Position numbers and translations under genes: made by a program. From Kiritimatiellia bacterium (GTDB taxonomy: Bacteria; Verrucomicrobiota; Kiritimatiellia; RFP12; UBA1067), in assembly GCA_017962315.1 (NCBI GenBank), contig JAGCVN010000079.1:1-60849 (forward strand): a stretch of DNA of 60,849 nucleotides, written 5' to 3'. Positions 26,033 to 36,224 of the stretch are shown piece after piece; the first letter of the stretch is position 1; every line of letters begins with the position of its first letter. The notes below the pieces were generated by a model. That model worked only from the letters and a program-made list of their open reading frames with translations. It searched no databases and was not told the DNA's origin.

Positions 26033-26494
26033 ATGAAAGAGATCGTGGGAAACCTGACGGCGAAAGGGGTCAAGCTCGCCGTCGTCGTGAGCCGCTTCAA
26101 TAGTTTTTTCACCGAACAGCTGGTCAAGGGCGCGGAGGATTGCTTCGTTCGCCACGGCGGCGATGCCGGCGACCTCACGCTTGTGCGGGTACCGGGTGCG
26201 AATGAAATCCCGCTTGTCGCCTCGCGTCTCGTCGTTACCGGGAATTACGACGCCGTCCTCGCGCTCGGCGTGGTGATCCAGGGGGCGACCCCGCATGCCG
26301 ACCTGATCGAACAGACGGTCGCACGCGCCCTCTCCGAAATTTCCTTGAAAGGCGGTATACCCGTCATCAACAGTGTGGTCGCCGCGCAGAATCTGGAACA
26401 GGCGATCGAGCGAGCCGGCAGCAAAATGGGGAACAAGGGCTGGGACGGTGTGATGGCCGCACTTGAGACCGTCGCCGTCTTACAGAATATCTAG
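26033..26494 (+). CDS. ribH: 6,7-dimethyl-8-ribityllumazine synthase
   Basis: 153 residues, normal. RibH condenses the pyrimidine and four-carbon precursors in riboflavin synthesis. Signatures are VVVSRFNSFFTEQLVKGA, VPGANEIPLVASRL, and ALGVVIQGATPHADLI with its conserved His. No other rib genes are here. It is followed 13 bases later by nusB, a very common pairing. Confidence 0.97.
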   Translation: MKEIVGNLTAKGVKLAVVVSRFNSFFTEQLVKGAEDCFVRHGGDAGDLTLVRVPGANEIPLVASRLVVTGNYDAVLALGVVIQGATPHADLIEQTVARALSEISLKGGIPVINSVVAAQNLEQAIERAGSKMGNKGWDGVMAALETVAVLQNI

Positions 26495-26507
26495 GGGACA
26501 GCCGTTC

Positions 26508-27095
26508 ATGTCGGGAAAGAAAACAGTCACGCGGCGGCAGGCCCGCGAATGGGCGTTGCAGATGCTTTGCCAGGCCGATCTCAATCCGGAGGAAGACTTG
26601 GATTCGATGATCGCGACGTTTTGGAACGAGATGTTGGCGATGAAGCAGGAGGAAGAGGACCAACGTAAGCTGGAAGCCTCCCGGAATCCGCTTTCCGTCA
26701 TCCGCTGGGAAGAGGCGGAGACTCCGCGTTCAAAATCCAGGGGGGGGATCGACCGTGTCTGCCCGCCGCCGTTGCGCGCGTTCGCCGAGACACGCGTCCG
26801 GGGCGTCATCAACGACCTTTCGGCAATCGACCAGGAGATCGGGCGGTATGCCGAACACTGGGAGGTCTACCGGATGGGGACTGTGGAACGTAACGTGTTG
26901 CGGCTGGCCTACTTTGAGTTGCGCGACTGTCCGGACGTTCCCGCACCCGTTGTGCTGAACGAGGCGATTGACCTCGCGAAATATTTCAGCAACACGAACG
27001 CGGGACGGTTTGTGAACGGGATTTTGGATAAAATGCGCATCGACCTGCGAAAAGAGGAGGCGGACAAGCCGTATCCTCCTCGCAAAAAGCGATAA
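26508..27095 (+). CDS. nusB: Transcription antitermination protein NusB, with an insertion
   Basis: 195 residues, about 50 longer than usual. The N-terminal RRQAREWALQMLCQAD and the C-terminal VERNVLRLAYFEL, PAPVVLNEAIDLAKYFS and NAGRFVNGILDK are typical NusB helices. Between them, residues about 45-90 are an extra charged segment (KQEEEDQRKLEASRN, then ETPRSKSRGG) that looks disordered. NusB works with NusE at boxA of rRNA operons. It follows ribH and is convergent with the next gene. Confidence 0.9.
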   Translation: MSGKKTVTRRQAREWALQMLCQADLNPEEDLDSMIATFWNEMLAMKQEEEDQRKLEASRNPLSVIRWEEAETPRSKSRGGIDRVCPPPLRAFAETRVRGVINDLSAIDQEIGRYAEHWEVYRMGTVERNVLRLAYFELRDCPDVPAPVVLNEAIDLAKYFSNTNAGRFVNGILDKMRIDLRKEEADKPYPPRKKR

Positions 27096-27105
27096 CGCAA
27101 TTTGT

Positions 27106-30100
27106 CTACCTCACGATAATCATCATGCCTGTGCAGATGTAGATGCCGTCAGACCTCTTTTCGATCCAGTAGCGGCGGCTGGCGACCTCCGGGCTGCGGA
27201 CGAACGTGAGCGTGTCGAGGTTTGCCGGTTCGGTCGTCCATCCGACGATCTTTGACTTCGCCCTGCGGTCGCCGAGTTTCAGCGCGATCGTCGCGCCGTC
27301 CTCAAATGAGATCGTACGCGCATCGGGCGTGCCATTCAGGCTGAACGTCCCCGTGTTCTCCGAGAGATCGAGCGTCGCGCCGTCCGCGAGCCTGATGTTC
27401 GGGAAGTTCGGCAGGAGGCACTTGAGCGTGCCGCTGACGTAGAACGTCTTGGTGTTGAAATGCGTCGTGTCGGGATCGGTGAACGTGAGATTGCGGATTC
27501 CGGTGACATCGGCTAACATGCTGCTCGTCTTGAGCGTCAAATCAACGCCGGTCGCATCGGTGTTGCCGTGAATGAAGCAAAGGTAGTGATTGTTTCCCGT
27601 TTCCTCGGACACCTTGATCGACCCGTTCGTGATCGTACAGTTCTCGATGTAGAAGTGGTCGTTGAGCAACTTGATGTCGAGTTCGTGTCCGCCGAGGTTC
27701 ATGCGCGACTGCCCGAGGATCCCGTACTCATACGCACGCATCGCGTAGGAGTTCGTGAGCGCGAAAAGCGAATCCTTCGAGAGCAGCACCGTCCCGAGCA
27801 GCGAATCGGCGGCGTCGTGAGTGCCGCGCGCGCCGGAGTTCACGAACGTGCCGCCGTCCATCACGAGCGGATACTTCCCGTACATCCTCTGCCCGGCGAC
27901 GTCGAACGTCGCCCCCTCGCGCACGATCACCTGCGGAACGCGCCCGAAATAGACGTCGTTGATGTTGCTCGACCGCACGGTCGATGTCTCGTACTGGCGG
28001 AACTGGAGCGTCCAGTCGCCCGGCTCCGTGATCTCGACGACCTTGCCGTAATAGCGGAAACTGTCGTCGTTCGCCGTCACGGACATGACGTGGTTCGTTT
28101 CGCCGTTGTGTATCAGCAACACATGGAACGGCTCGTTGCGCCTGCTCGAGTTCGCGCATATTGAACACGTGAACCACAGCGCATACGCGCCGGGATCGTC
28201 GATGCGCATTGTCTGCTCGAACCAGGCGTCGCCGCCGTTCGCCTGGGTGCGCAGATATGCGGAATACTTGCCGACCAGGGTACCCGGCACCGCCCAGGTA
28301 TTGTCGGTCGAGAGTCCCACGTTCACGCCGTCGCACGTCCAATGCGGATTCTCCGTCCACTCCGTCGAACTCGCGTACTGGAACTTGCCGCCGTTGTCGC
28401 TGATGCTCCCCTCGTCGAACGACCCGTTCCGCAGGAGGTTGTTCTCCTCGAGGACGGGCGCGAACACCACGTCGTCGATGCTGTTCGCGAGGTACTTGCT
28501 CCCCGCGGCCTGAAAGAACTGAAGCGTGTATTCGCCTGCCTCGGTGATTTCAACGCGACGGCTGTAACTCTGGCGCGCCGCGCTGGAAACGGCGCCAAGA
28601 TTGACGGTCATGTTCGTCACGCCCGCATGGATGAGATTCACCTGCAGCGTCGCGCCCTTGCGGCTGTTGTTGGGAACGGCCATGTATGTAAACGAGAAGC
28701 GGTAGTGGCCAGGATCGGCAATGCGGAACGTCTGCTCGGCGTGCGCCGCGCCGACCGTTGCGTCAGTACCATCCGATCGCAGGTACATCGCGTACTTGCC
28801 CACGTCTATTGATCTGTCAACCCAGGTGCCATTTGCCGTCGAGATGCCCGCGTTGTGTCCGTCGCACGTCCAGCCCGGGTTCTCCGGCCATTTCGTTGAA
28901 AAGGCGTACATGAAACTTGACCCGTTCGTGATCGCTCCGGCGTCGAACGAGCCGTTGAAGAGAAGGTTGTCGTTGCAAAGGCCGAACGGCTGACAATTGC
29001 CGAACGTGCCGGCCTTCAGCACACCTTCCGCGACGTCCGTGCCGCCGGCGTACGTCTGCCAGAACTGCGACGCGACGAGCGTGCCGTCGCCGACCTTCAC
29101 GAGCTTCACGTTCCCGGCGATGCTGACGGCGTCGCTCTCAACGGTCGCGCCCGACGCGACGTTCATGCGCAACTCCGAAAGCGTCGCCGAGGTGTTCACG
29201 ATCCGTCCGCCCTCGCCCGCATATTCGCCGCCGCCCGTGAACGTGCCGGCGGCGGGCGGGAGGAACGTGCCGGAGACGAGGTTGTACATGCCGATCTCGT
29301 CATCCGACTCGTCCGCCGTGCCCTTCGTGTCCTTTGCGGGGACGATGAGGCACTTCAGCGCACCGTCGCTGCCGTTCACCTTGAACCAGTAGAAGTTGCC
29401 CTTGCAGCGGTAATTCGAGTCCTCCGCGAACGTCGTCCCGGTGGCGTCGTATTGACCGCCTGAAAGGAGCACGAACGGACTCGGCGGCGCGGCGACCGGA
29501 TCTGTCGTAAACGCTACGCCCACGCCGGTGCCGTCCGCCGGAACATTGGCGGCTGCGTTGCCGGCGCCGCCGTTCATGACGATGAGATAGTCCTTGCCGC
29601 CCGTGAGCGAAAGGTTCGCGCTCTTCTGGTTTCCGCCATGGTCGATGCGGACGTTTGCCGTGTTACTGTTGTTCCTCAGGAGTGTGAACGACTGCTTGCT
29701 GTTGGGCAAACGCGTGCAGAAGAGGAACTGGTACACCTTGCTGTTGTCGGCAAATCGGAATTTCATCACCACGCGGTCGGAGGCGAGCGGCGTGTAGTCC
29801 GACATCACGTACTGCGACCTGTTGGCAGTGAGGTATCCGAGTATCTGGTATCTGCCGCCGATCAGCGAGTTCCCGCCGCCCGCGAGCGCGGACACCGTGA
29901 GGTTGTGCCCGTTGAGATCGACCGTCACGCCCGGCGCGACGGTGAGCGTGCCGTCAACCGTCTCGTCGGAGGTGAGCGTATAGTCGGAGGTGATTGCACG
30001 GTCCGCCGCCCATACCGGCGAGGACACCGCCACCACGCAGAGAGCAAGGAGAGCCACTGCCGGTATACCGTACGGCAAATGCGTTGCAGCCGCTCTCGCG

Positions 30101-30213
30101 AACGGGCTGGCACCCCGTTTTGCCAGGGTAGTACTTTCGTTGCAGAGAGAGGCGACGAACGACCTTATGATTCCTGTCTTTCCCTGCAACGCATACATTC
30201 TTTTCTCTGTCAT
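27106..30213 (-). CDS. Large surface protein, duplicated lectin-like modules, beta-helix-like C-terminal half
   Basis: 1035 residues from an ATG with GGAG 9 bases upstream. The N-terminus is unusual: about 49 basic/polar residues precede the hydrophobic core (PAVALLALCVVAVSS) with cleavage expected after VWA69, resembling the extended signal peptides of autotransporters. A strand-rich region follows (TVAPGVTVDLNGHNLTVSAL). Then come two tandem copies of a module of about 150 residues (each opens N-LL-NGSFD, contains 'NP.WTCDG' and 'GKY..YLR', and closes with 'ITE.G..TLQF'), which look like jelly-roll carbohydrate-binding domains. The rest resembles a beta-helix passenger. No outer-membrane barrel is seen. 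It ends TGMMIIVR. Confidence 0.75.
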   Translation of the reverse strand: MTEKRMYALQGKTGIIRSFVASLCNESTTLAKRGASPFARAAATHLPYGIPAVALLALCVVAVSSPVWAADRAITSDYTLTSDETVDGTLTVAPGVTVDLNGHNLTVSALAGGGNSLIGGRYQILGYLTANRSQYVMSDYTPLASDRVVMKFRFADNSKVYQFLFCTRLPNSKQSFTLLRNNSNTANVRIDHGGNQKSANLSLTGGKDYLIVMNGGAGNAAANVPADGTGVGVAFTTDPVAAPPSPFVLLSGGQYDATGTTFAEDSNYRCKGNFYWFKVNGSDGALKCLIVPAKDTKGTADESDDEIGMYNLVSGTFLPPAAGTFTGGGEYAGEGGRIVNTSATLSELRMNVASGATVESDAVSIAGNVKLVKVGDGTLVASQFWQTYAGGTDVAEGVLKAGTFGNCQPFGLCNDNLLFNGSFDAGAITNGSSFMYAFSTKWPENPGWTCDGHNAGISTANGTWVDRSIDVGKYAMYLRSDGTDATVGAAHAEQTFRIADPGHYRFSFTYMAVPNNSRKGATLQVNLIHAGVTNMTVNLGAVSSAARQSYSRRVEITEAGEYTLQFFQAAGSKYLANSIDDVVFAPVLEENNLLRNGSFDEGSISDNGGKFQYASSTEWTENPHWTCDGVNVGLSTDNTWAVPGTLVGKYSAYLRTQANGGDAWFEQTMRIDDPGAYALWFTCSICANSSRRNEPFHVLLIHNGETNHVMSVTANDDSFRYYGKVVEITEPGDWTLQFRQYETSTVRSSNINDVYFGRVPQVIVREGATFDVAGQRMYGKYPLVMDGGTFVNSGARGTHDAADSLLGTVLLSKDSLFALTNSYAMRAYEYGILGQSRMNLGGHELDIKLLNDHFYIENCTITNGSIKVSEETGNNHYLCFIHGNTDATGVDLTLKTSSMLADVTGIRNLTFTDPDTTHFNTKTFYVSGTLKCLLPNFPNIRLADGATLDLSENTGTFSLNGTPDARTISFEDGATIALKLGDRRAKSKIVGWTTEPANLDTLTFVRSPEVASRRYWIEKRSDGIYICTGMMIIVR

Positions 30214-30298
30214 GGATTCCGCTCCTTTCCATCGCTTACGACATTGGTTCTCCGGGTGAAAACAGCCTTTTCTCCGGCTGATACCCCGAAAAACAATA

Positions 30299-30327
30299 AT
30301 TTTATCCGTCCCCTCCGCATCTGTCAA
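30299..30327 (-). promoter_or_regulatory. Promoter TTGACA-17-TAAAAT for the large surface protein
   Basis: On the minus strand TTGACA (30322-30327), 17 bases, TAAAAT (30299-30304). The leader of about 80 bases contains CCGGAG-AAAA paired with TTTT-CACCCGG. Confidence 0.75.
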
Positions 30328-30361
30328 CCAGAAACAAAAATTCGGGACTTCAAAGATTTTT

Positions 30362-30581
30362 GGCTCTTTGAAGTTTTTAGTGGAACGGGAATCATCCTTA
30401 TCCACCCATACCAATGAAAACAAACAACCGGATTTGCTCGCGCCTAACGGCGTTCGAGAGGAGGAGGTGAGCCGCGTTAACGGCGAACAAATCCGTGTGC
30501 TAGAAGGGAATCGGGATTGCCGATTGCTGAACAATGAGGATTGAAGGTCACGAACATTTCCACCGTTTTCTTTGAAGAACC
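30362..30581. mobile_element. Non-autonomous (MITE-like) remnant with ISL3-like ends
   Basis: The left end (30362-30385) begins GGCTCTTTGAAG and closes GTGGAA. The right end, read on the other strand from 30581 back to 30558, begins GGTTCTTCAAAG and also closes GTGGAA. Both are 24 bases, with 15 matching. GGCTCTTTG is the classical start of ISL3-family ends. Inside is an imperfect palindrome (30430-30494; GGATTTG at one side, CAAATCC at the other). It codes for nothing. It lies upstream of a decayed ISL3 transposase. Confidence 0.45.
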
Positions 30582-30658
30582 AGATTTTTGTGGAAACGGG
30601 CGGTCCATGGAGACCGTGTAATGCGGTATAGTATTCCACACGGAAAGGAAGATCAAAG

Positions 30659-31510
30659 ATGGACGTGAACCAGCACTGCGCAACTCTTCCGAGGCTTGGC
30701 GAGGAATGGATGGTGACGAACGTGGTCCTTGACGTGGCCGCCATGCGCGTCGGCATACATGTGGAATACGCGAAGAAGTCCGCGATCTGCCCGAATGTGG
30801 CGAACCGGCCAGTGTCCACGCCAGGTCCGAGGAGCGAGGTTGGCGGCACCTGGACACCATGTAGTTCGTGACGGAGATACACGCCCGCGCGCCCCGCGTG
30901 CCGTGCCAGAAGCACGGCGTGAAGGTCATCGAGCTGCAGAGGGCACCGAAGAACTCGCGCATCTCGCTGTTGTTCAGGGCGTTCGCCATAGACGTGTTGA
31001 AGGCATCGAAGAGCGTTGCGGACGCTCGGAAGATTCTCCGCGTGGGTTGGTACCGGACGCAGTCGATCATGGCGGCGGCCGTCAAGCGCGGCATGGCCGG
31101 GCGGGACGACAAGAAACTCGCGAAAACGAAGCGCATCCGGCTCAAGGGCATGGAACACCTGAGCGACGAGGAGGAGGCGAGGCGGCAGGGGCGTCATGCA
31201 CGCGGCGCGCCAGACCGGCAAGGTCCGGGACTTCGAGGAGATGTTCGCTCGTCCTGGAAGAGCGTCGACAGGCGGTTCGCGGAGGCCAACTTCACATTCT
31301 GGCACGAGCAGGTCGTCAAGTCCGGGATCAAGCCAATGATAAAGGTCGCGAAGACGCTCAAGAGGCATCTCTACGGGGTGCTGGCGTGGTCCGACAGCAT
31401 GATATATAGACAATGCCTTGACCGAAAGATTCAATGCAACCCTTCAAAGCCCCAAAGCCACGGCCAGGGGATTCAGGAACTTTGAGAACTTCCGAAGGCC
31501 GAAAATCTGA
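30659..31510 (+). pseudogene. Decayed ISL3-family transposase
   Basis: Fragments of one transposase run in order through different frames. The start (VVLDVAAMRVGIHVEYAKKS, then AICP) loses one G at about 30793; restoring it gives the zinc-ribbon CPECGEPASVHARSEERGWR. A TAG at 30862-30864 interrupts the next stretch. Then come HARAPRVPCQKHGVKVIEL and RISLLFRAFAIDVLK, and in another frame the C-terminal NALTERFNATLQS and RGFRNFENFRR ending at TGA 31508-31510. The RGFRNFENF ending is typical of ISL3 transposases. At least three disruptions make it inactive. Confidence 0.8.
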
Positions 31511-31519
31511 ATTTTCTGC

Positions 31520-31548
31520 TAAACAAATCCTTTCCCGTGTGGTAAAAT
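31520..31548 (+). promoter_or_regulatory. Possible tig promoter, TAAACA-17-TAAAAT
   Basis: TAAACA (31520-31525), 17 bases, TAAAAT (31543-31548), 76 bases before tig. The -10 is good and the -35 weak. It abuts the end of the decayed transposase. Confidence 0.4.
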
Positions 31549-31624
31549 ACTCTCTCTTTCTTCTTGGAAGAGGAGGCGTCGCGGTTGTTTGCCGCGAGGA
31601 AGAACCTGTGAAAGGATTTGAGAG

Positions 31625-32926
31625 ATGAAGGTTGAGACAGAGAAGATCAGTCCCTGCAAAGTGAAGCTGAGCGTCAAGATGGAGGCCGAGGAGACGCGCC
31701 CCGAATACGCAAAAGTGTTTCGCATCTTCTCGAACAGGGGGCGCATCCCGGGGTTCCGTCCCGGCAAGGCCCCGCGGGCGATGGTCCAGAAATTGTTCGA
31801 GAAAGAGATCACCGAGGAGGTCCAGGGGCGCCTGGTCCGCGACAATTACAAGAAGATTATCGATGAGCAGAAGTTGAAGTACGTCGCACTCACCTCGGTC
31901 TCAGGCGTCGTCTTCTCGCCTGAAATGGGCGCGAGTTTCGTCCTGGAAGTGGATGTCGAGCCGGAATTCGACCTGCCGAAGTACAAGAAGCTCCCGCTGC
32001 CGTTCGAGATCGCGCCGGTCACGGACGAGCAGGTTGAAGAGCGCATCCAGCGCCAGCGCAAGGCGTTCGTCAAGTTCGGCGACGAGTCCGCGCCCGACTA
32101 TGTGGCCGCGGAAGGCGACCTTGCGTGCGTGGACCTGGTGGCGACCGTCGACGGGAAGCCGCTTGAGGAAGTCTACCCGGACGCCAAGCCGATCGGATCC
32201 CGCCAGGATCTCTGGCTCCAGCTCGAGGAAGGCCAGTCCCCGCTCCCCGAACTTGTCGAAGCGGCCAAGGGTATGAAAGCCGGTGACTCAAAGGAGATCA
32301 AGATCAAGTTCCCGAAGACCTTCCCGCAGGAGACCCTGCGCGGCGTCAAGGCGGTCTACGGCATCACGGTTAAGAAGATCCGTCCCAGCGTGTTGCCCAC
32401 CGACGCGGAACTTTTCGCCCAGACCCATTCCGCCGATATGGACGACCTGCGCGCAAAGACCCGCAAGGCGATGGAGACCGCCGCCGAAATGAACGCCAAA
32501 CGGAAACGCGAGGAGGCCGCCTACGAAGCCCTTTTGAAAAAGGTCGACTTTGAGGTCCCGGAATCCCAACTCACCACGAAAACGGACGAGATCATCGACC
32601 GCATGATCCGCGACGCCCTCTACAACGGGGTGAGCCAGGACGCACTCAAGGCGAACCGTGAGGCGATCCTCGCCCAGGCGACCGAGGTGGCCCGCCGCCA
32701 GCTCCGCATCGATTACGTGCTGGCCGCGATCGCCCGCGAAGAGAAGATCGAGGTCTCCGACGAGGCATACGACGCGAAGGTCGCCGAACTCGCGAAAGAG
32801 TTCAGTGCCAAACCGGAAGAACTGAAGGTCAAGATCGAGCAGACCGGACGCCGTGAAAACCTCCTTGTGCAGATCCGTAACGAGCAAACCCTGCAGTTCA
32901 TCTACGATCAAGCGAAAGTGAAGTAA
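31625..32926 (+). CDS. tig: Trigger factor
   Basis: 433 residues, normal. Trigger factor is the ribosome-bound chaperone and peptidyl-prolyl isomerase. The ribosome-binding tail region appears as NRGRIPGFRPGKAPRAMV (close to the GFRxGxxP signature). The FKBP-type domain (about 150-250) and the helical chaperone arms follow. It heads the standard tig-clpP-clpX order with 3 bases to clpP. GTGAAAGG is the ribosome binding region. Confidence 0.95.
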   Translation: MKVETEKISPCKVKLSVKMEAEETRPEYAKVFRIFSNRGRIPGFRPGKAPRAMVQKLFEKEITEEVQGRLVRDNYKKIIDEQKLKYVALTSVSGVVFSPEMGASFVLEVDVEPEFDLPKYKKLPLPFEIAPVTDEQVEERIQRQRKAFVKFGDESAPDYVAAEGDLACVDLVATVDGKPLEEVYPDAKPIGSRQDLWLQLEEGQSPLPELVEAAKGMKAGDSKEIKIKFPKTFPQETLRGVKAVYGITVKKIRPSVLPTDAELFAQTHSADMDDLRAKTRKAMETAAEMNAKRKREEAAYEALLKKVDFEVPESQLTTKTDEIIDRMIRDALYNGVSQDALKANREAILAQATEVARRQLRIDYVLAAIAREEKIEVSDEAYDAKVAELAKEFSAKPEELKVKIEQTGRRENLLVQIRNEQTLQFIYDQAKVK

Positions 32927-32929
32927 TCC

Positions 32930-33523
32930 ATGCTTGTACCTATTGTTGTCGAACAAACGGGGCGCGGCGAACGGTCGTATGACATCTACTCCCGCCTGCT
33001 CCTGGACCGGATCGTGTTCATCGGTTCGGAAATCAACGATGCCGTGAGTAACGTCATCATCGCCCAGCTCCTCTTCCTGCAGGCGCAGGACGCAAAGAAG
33101 ACGATCTCCGTCTACATCAACTCGCCGGGCGGTTCCGTCACCGCCGGGCTGGCGATCTACGACACCATGCAGTTCGTCACCTGTGACGTCGCCACCTACT
33201 GCGTTGGCCAGGCGGCCAGCATGGGCGCAGTCCTGCTTTCCGCCGGACGCAAGGGGCGGCGTTTCGCCCTTCCCAACGCGCGGATTATGATCCACCAGCC
33301 CTGGGGAGGCGCGGAAGGCAAGGCTTCTGACATCAGCATCGCCGCGCAGGAAATCCTGCGTCTGAAGGAGCGCCTGAACGAAATCCTCGCCTTTCATTGC
33401 GGGAAAGACCCCGCGGTCCTCGCCCAAGATACCGACCGCGACCATTTCATGTCGGCGGAGGAGGCCAGGGCATACGGACTGATCGACGAGGTCTTGACCA
33501 TGCAACAGCAGGAAAAGAAGTAA
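32930..33523 (+). CDS. clpP: ATP-dependent Clp protease proteolytic subunit
   Basis: 197 residues. The catalytic triad is S97 (GQAASMGAV), H122 (MIHQPWGG) and D171 (DTDRDHFMS). It forms the barrel-shaped serine protease that degrades proteins unfolded by ClpX. The N-terminal [19 protein letters not shown] is typical, with almost no propeptide. One base separates it from clpX. Confidence 0.98.
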   Translation: MLVPIVVEQTGRGERSYDIYSRLLLDRIVFIGSEINDAVSNVIIAQLLFLQAQDAKKTISVYINSPGGSVTAGLAIYDTMQFVTCDVATYCVGQAASMGAVLLSAGRKGRRFALPNARIMIHQPWGGAEGKASDISIAAQEILRLKERLNEILAFHCGKDPAVLAQDTDRDHFMSAEEARAYGLIDEVLTMQQQEKK

Positions 33524-33524
33524 C

Positions 33525-34786
<1,262 letters not shown>

Positions 34787-34790
<4 letters not shown>

Positions 34791-36214
34791 AGTCGTTGCG
34801 GATCCATCCGGACGACAACGTCGAAGTCCGGCTGGACGGCGACCGCGCCGGTCACAAGTTCGCCCTCCATCCCATCCGGGAGGGCGGACTTGTTTTGAAA
34901 TACGGGTATCCCATCGGGGTCGCCACGCACGACATCGCGCCCGGCGAATGGGTCCATACGCACAACACGCATACCCGACTCTCCGGCGAGTCCGCCTATA
35001 CATACGACCCCGCCGCGCGTCCCACAGCCGCGACCGGTTTCCCTCCGCGCACGTTTCAGGGTTACCGCCGTCGCGATGGCCGTGTCGGCATCCGCAACGA
35101 TTTATTCGTGATCCCAACCGTCGCCTGCGTCAACACGGTCTGCCGAAGAATCGCGGCAGCGTTCCGCACGCGCTATCCGGACGCCCCGCTTCCGCTCGTG
35201 CTGGAACACCCATACGGCTGTTCGCAGCTAGCGGAAGACCATGCGCGTACCGCGTCAACCCTCGCCGCACTCGCACGTCACCCAAACGCGGCCGGTGCGC
35301 TCGTCGTCGGGCTTGGGTGCGAGAACAACACGCTCGACTCCTTCCGTGAGCGGATGCACGGGTTCGACGGACACCCCGTAGCCTACCTCCGGGCACAGGA
35401 TGACGGCGACGAAGTGGAAACCGGCGTCCGCGCCCTTGTCTCGTTCGCGGAGACCTGCGCGGGCGACCGCCGCGTGACGCTTCCCGAATCGGAACTGGTC
35501 GTCGGACTGAAGTGCGGCGGGTCGGACGGTCTCTCCGGATTGACCGCCAACAGCGTCATCGGTTGCGTTTCCGACCGTCTTTCCAACCGTGGCGGGACGA
35601 CCGTCTTCACCGAAATTCCCGAACTTTTCGGCGCGGAAGACCTTTTGTTGAACCGGTGCGAGACGCGGGAAGTTTTCAAGCGGGCCGCCGGCATGCTCAA
35701 CGATTTCAAACGGTATTACCTTTCCCACAACCTGCCCGTCTACGAAAACCCCTCGCCGGGCAACAAAGAAGGCGGTATCACCACGCTGGAAGAAAAGTCG
35801 CTCGGTTGCGTCCACAAGAGCGGGCGGGCGATTGTCACGGATGTGCTGGACTACGGCGCCACCGTCCGCAAAAGAGGCGTGAACATGCTCTGGGGTCCCG
35901 GCAACGATCCTTGCGCATGTACCGCGCTGGCGGCGAGCGGCTGCCACTTGATCCTGTTCAGCACCGGACGCGGAACGCCATACGGAACCGTCGTGCCGAC
36001 GCTGAAAATCGCCTCCAACACGCCGCTTGCGGAAAAGAAACCGGAGTGGATCGATTTCGACGCGGGCGTGGTCGCCACCGCCGCGGAAACCGTCGAGAGC
36101 GCAGGCGAAAAACTCTACGAACTCGTCCTTGAAACCGCTTCCGGGAAACCCGCGCGCAATGAAACACACGGCTATCAAGAGATCTGTATCTTCAAAGACG
36201 GCGTGACCCTTTGA
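34787..36214 (+). CDS. uxaA: Altronate dehydratase (UxaA family)
   Basis: 475 residues, slightly shorter than E. coli UxaA. The family dehydrates altronate, or related sugar acids, to 2-keto-3-deoxy acids in galacturonate use. Residues 1-95 are the SAF domain ([19 protein letters not shown]). The catalytic half keeps [48 protein letters not shown] and [16 protein letters not shown], with the cysteines used for iron binding. D-galactarate dehydratase is the closest alternative. The GTG start overlaps the clpX stop (GTGA), an odd pairing of sugar-acid catabolism with protein quality control. Confidence 0.85.
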
Positions 36215-36224
36215 TTCCAAGCCG

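Noticed and set aside
27106-27800. An autotransporter beta-barrel at the end of the large surface protein
   Set aside because: The C-terminal 250 residues are beta-helix-like and end MMIIVR. There is no 12-strand barrel pattern and no terminal aromatic residue.
30347-30374. ACTTCAAAGA...TCTTTGAAGT hairpin as a terminator
   Set aside because: It is AT-rich, no gene on either strand runs into it, and part of it coincides with the ISL3-like end, which explains the symmetry better.
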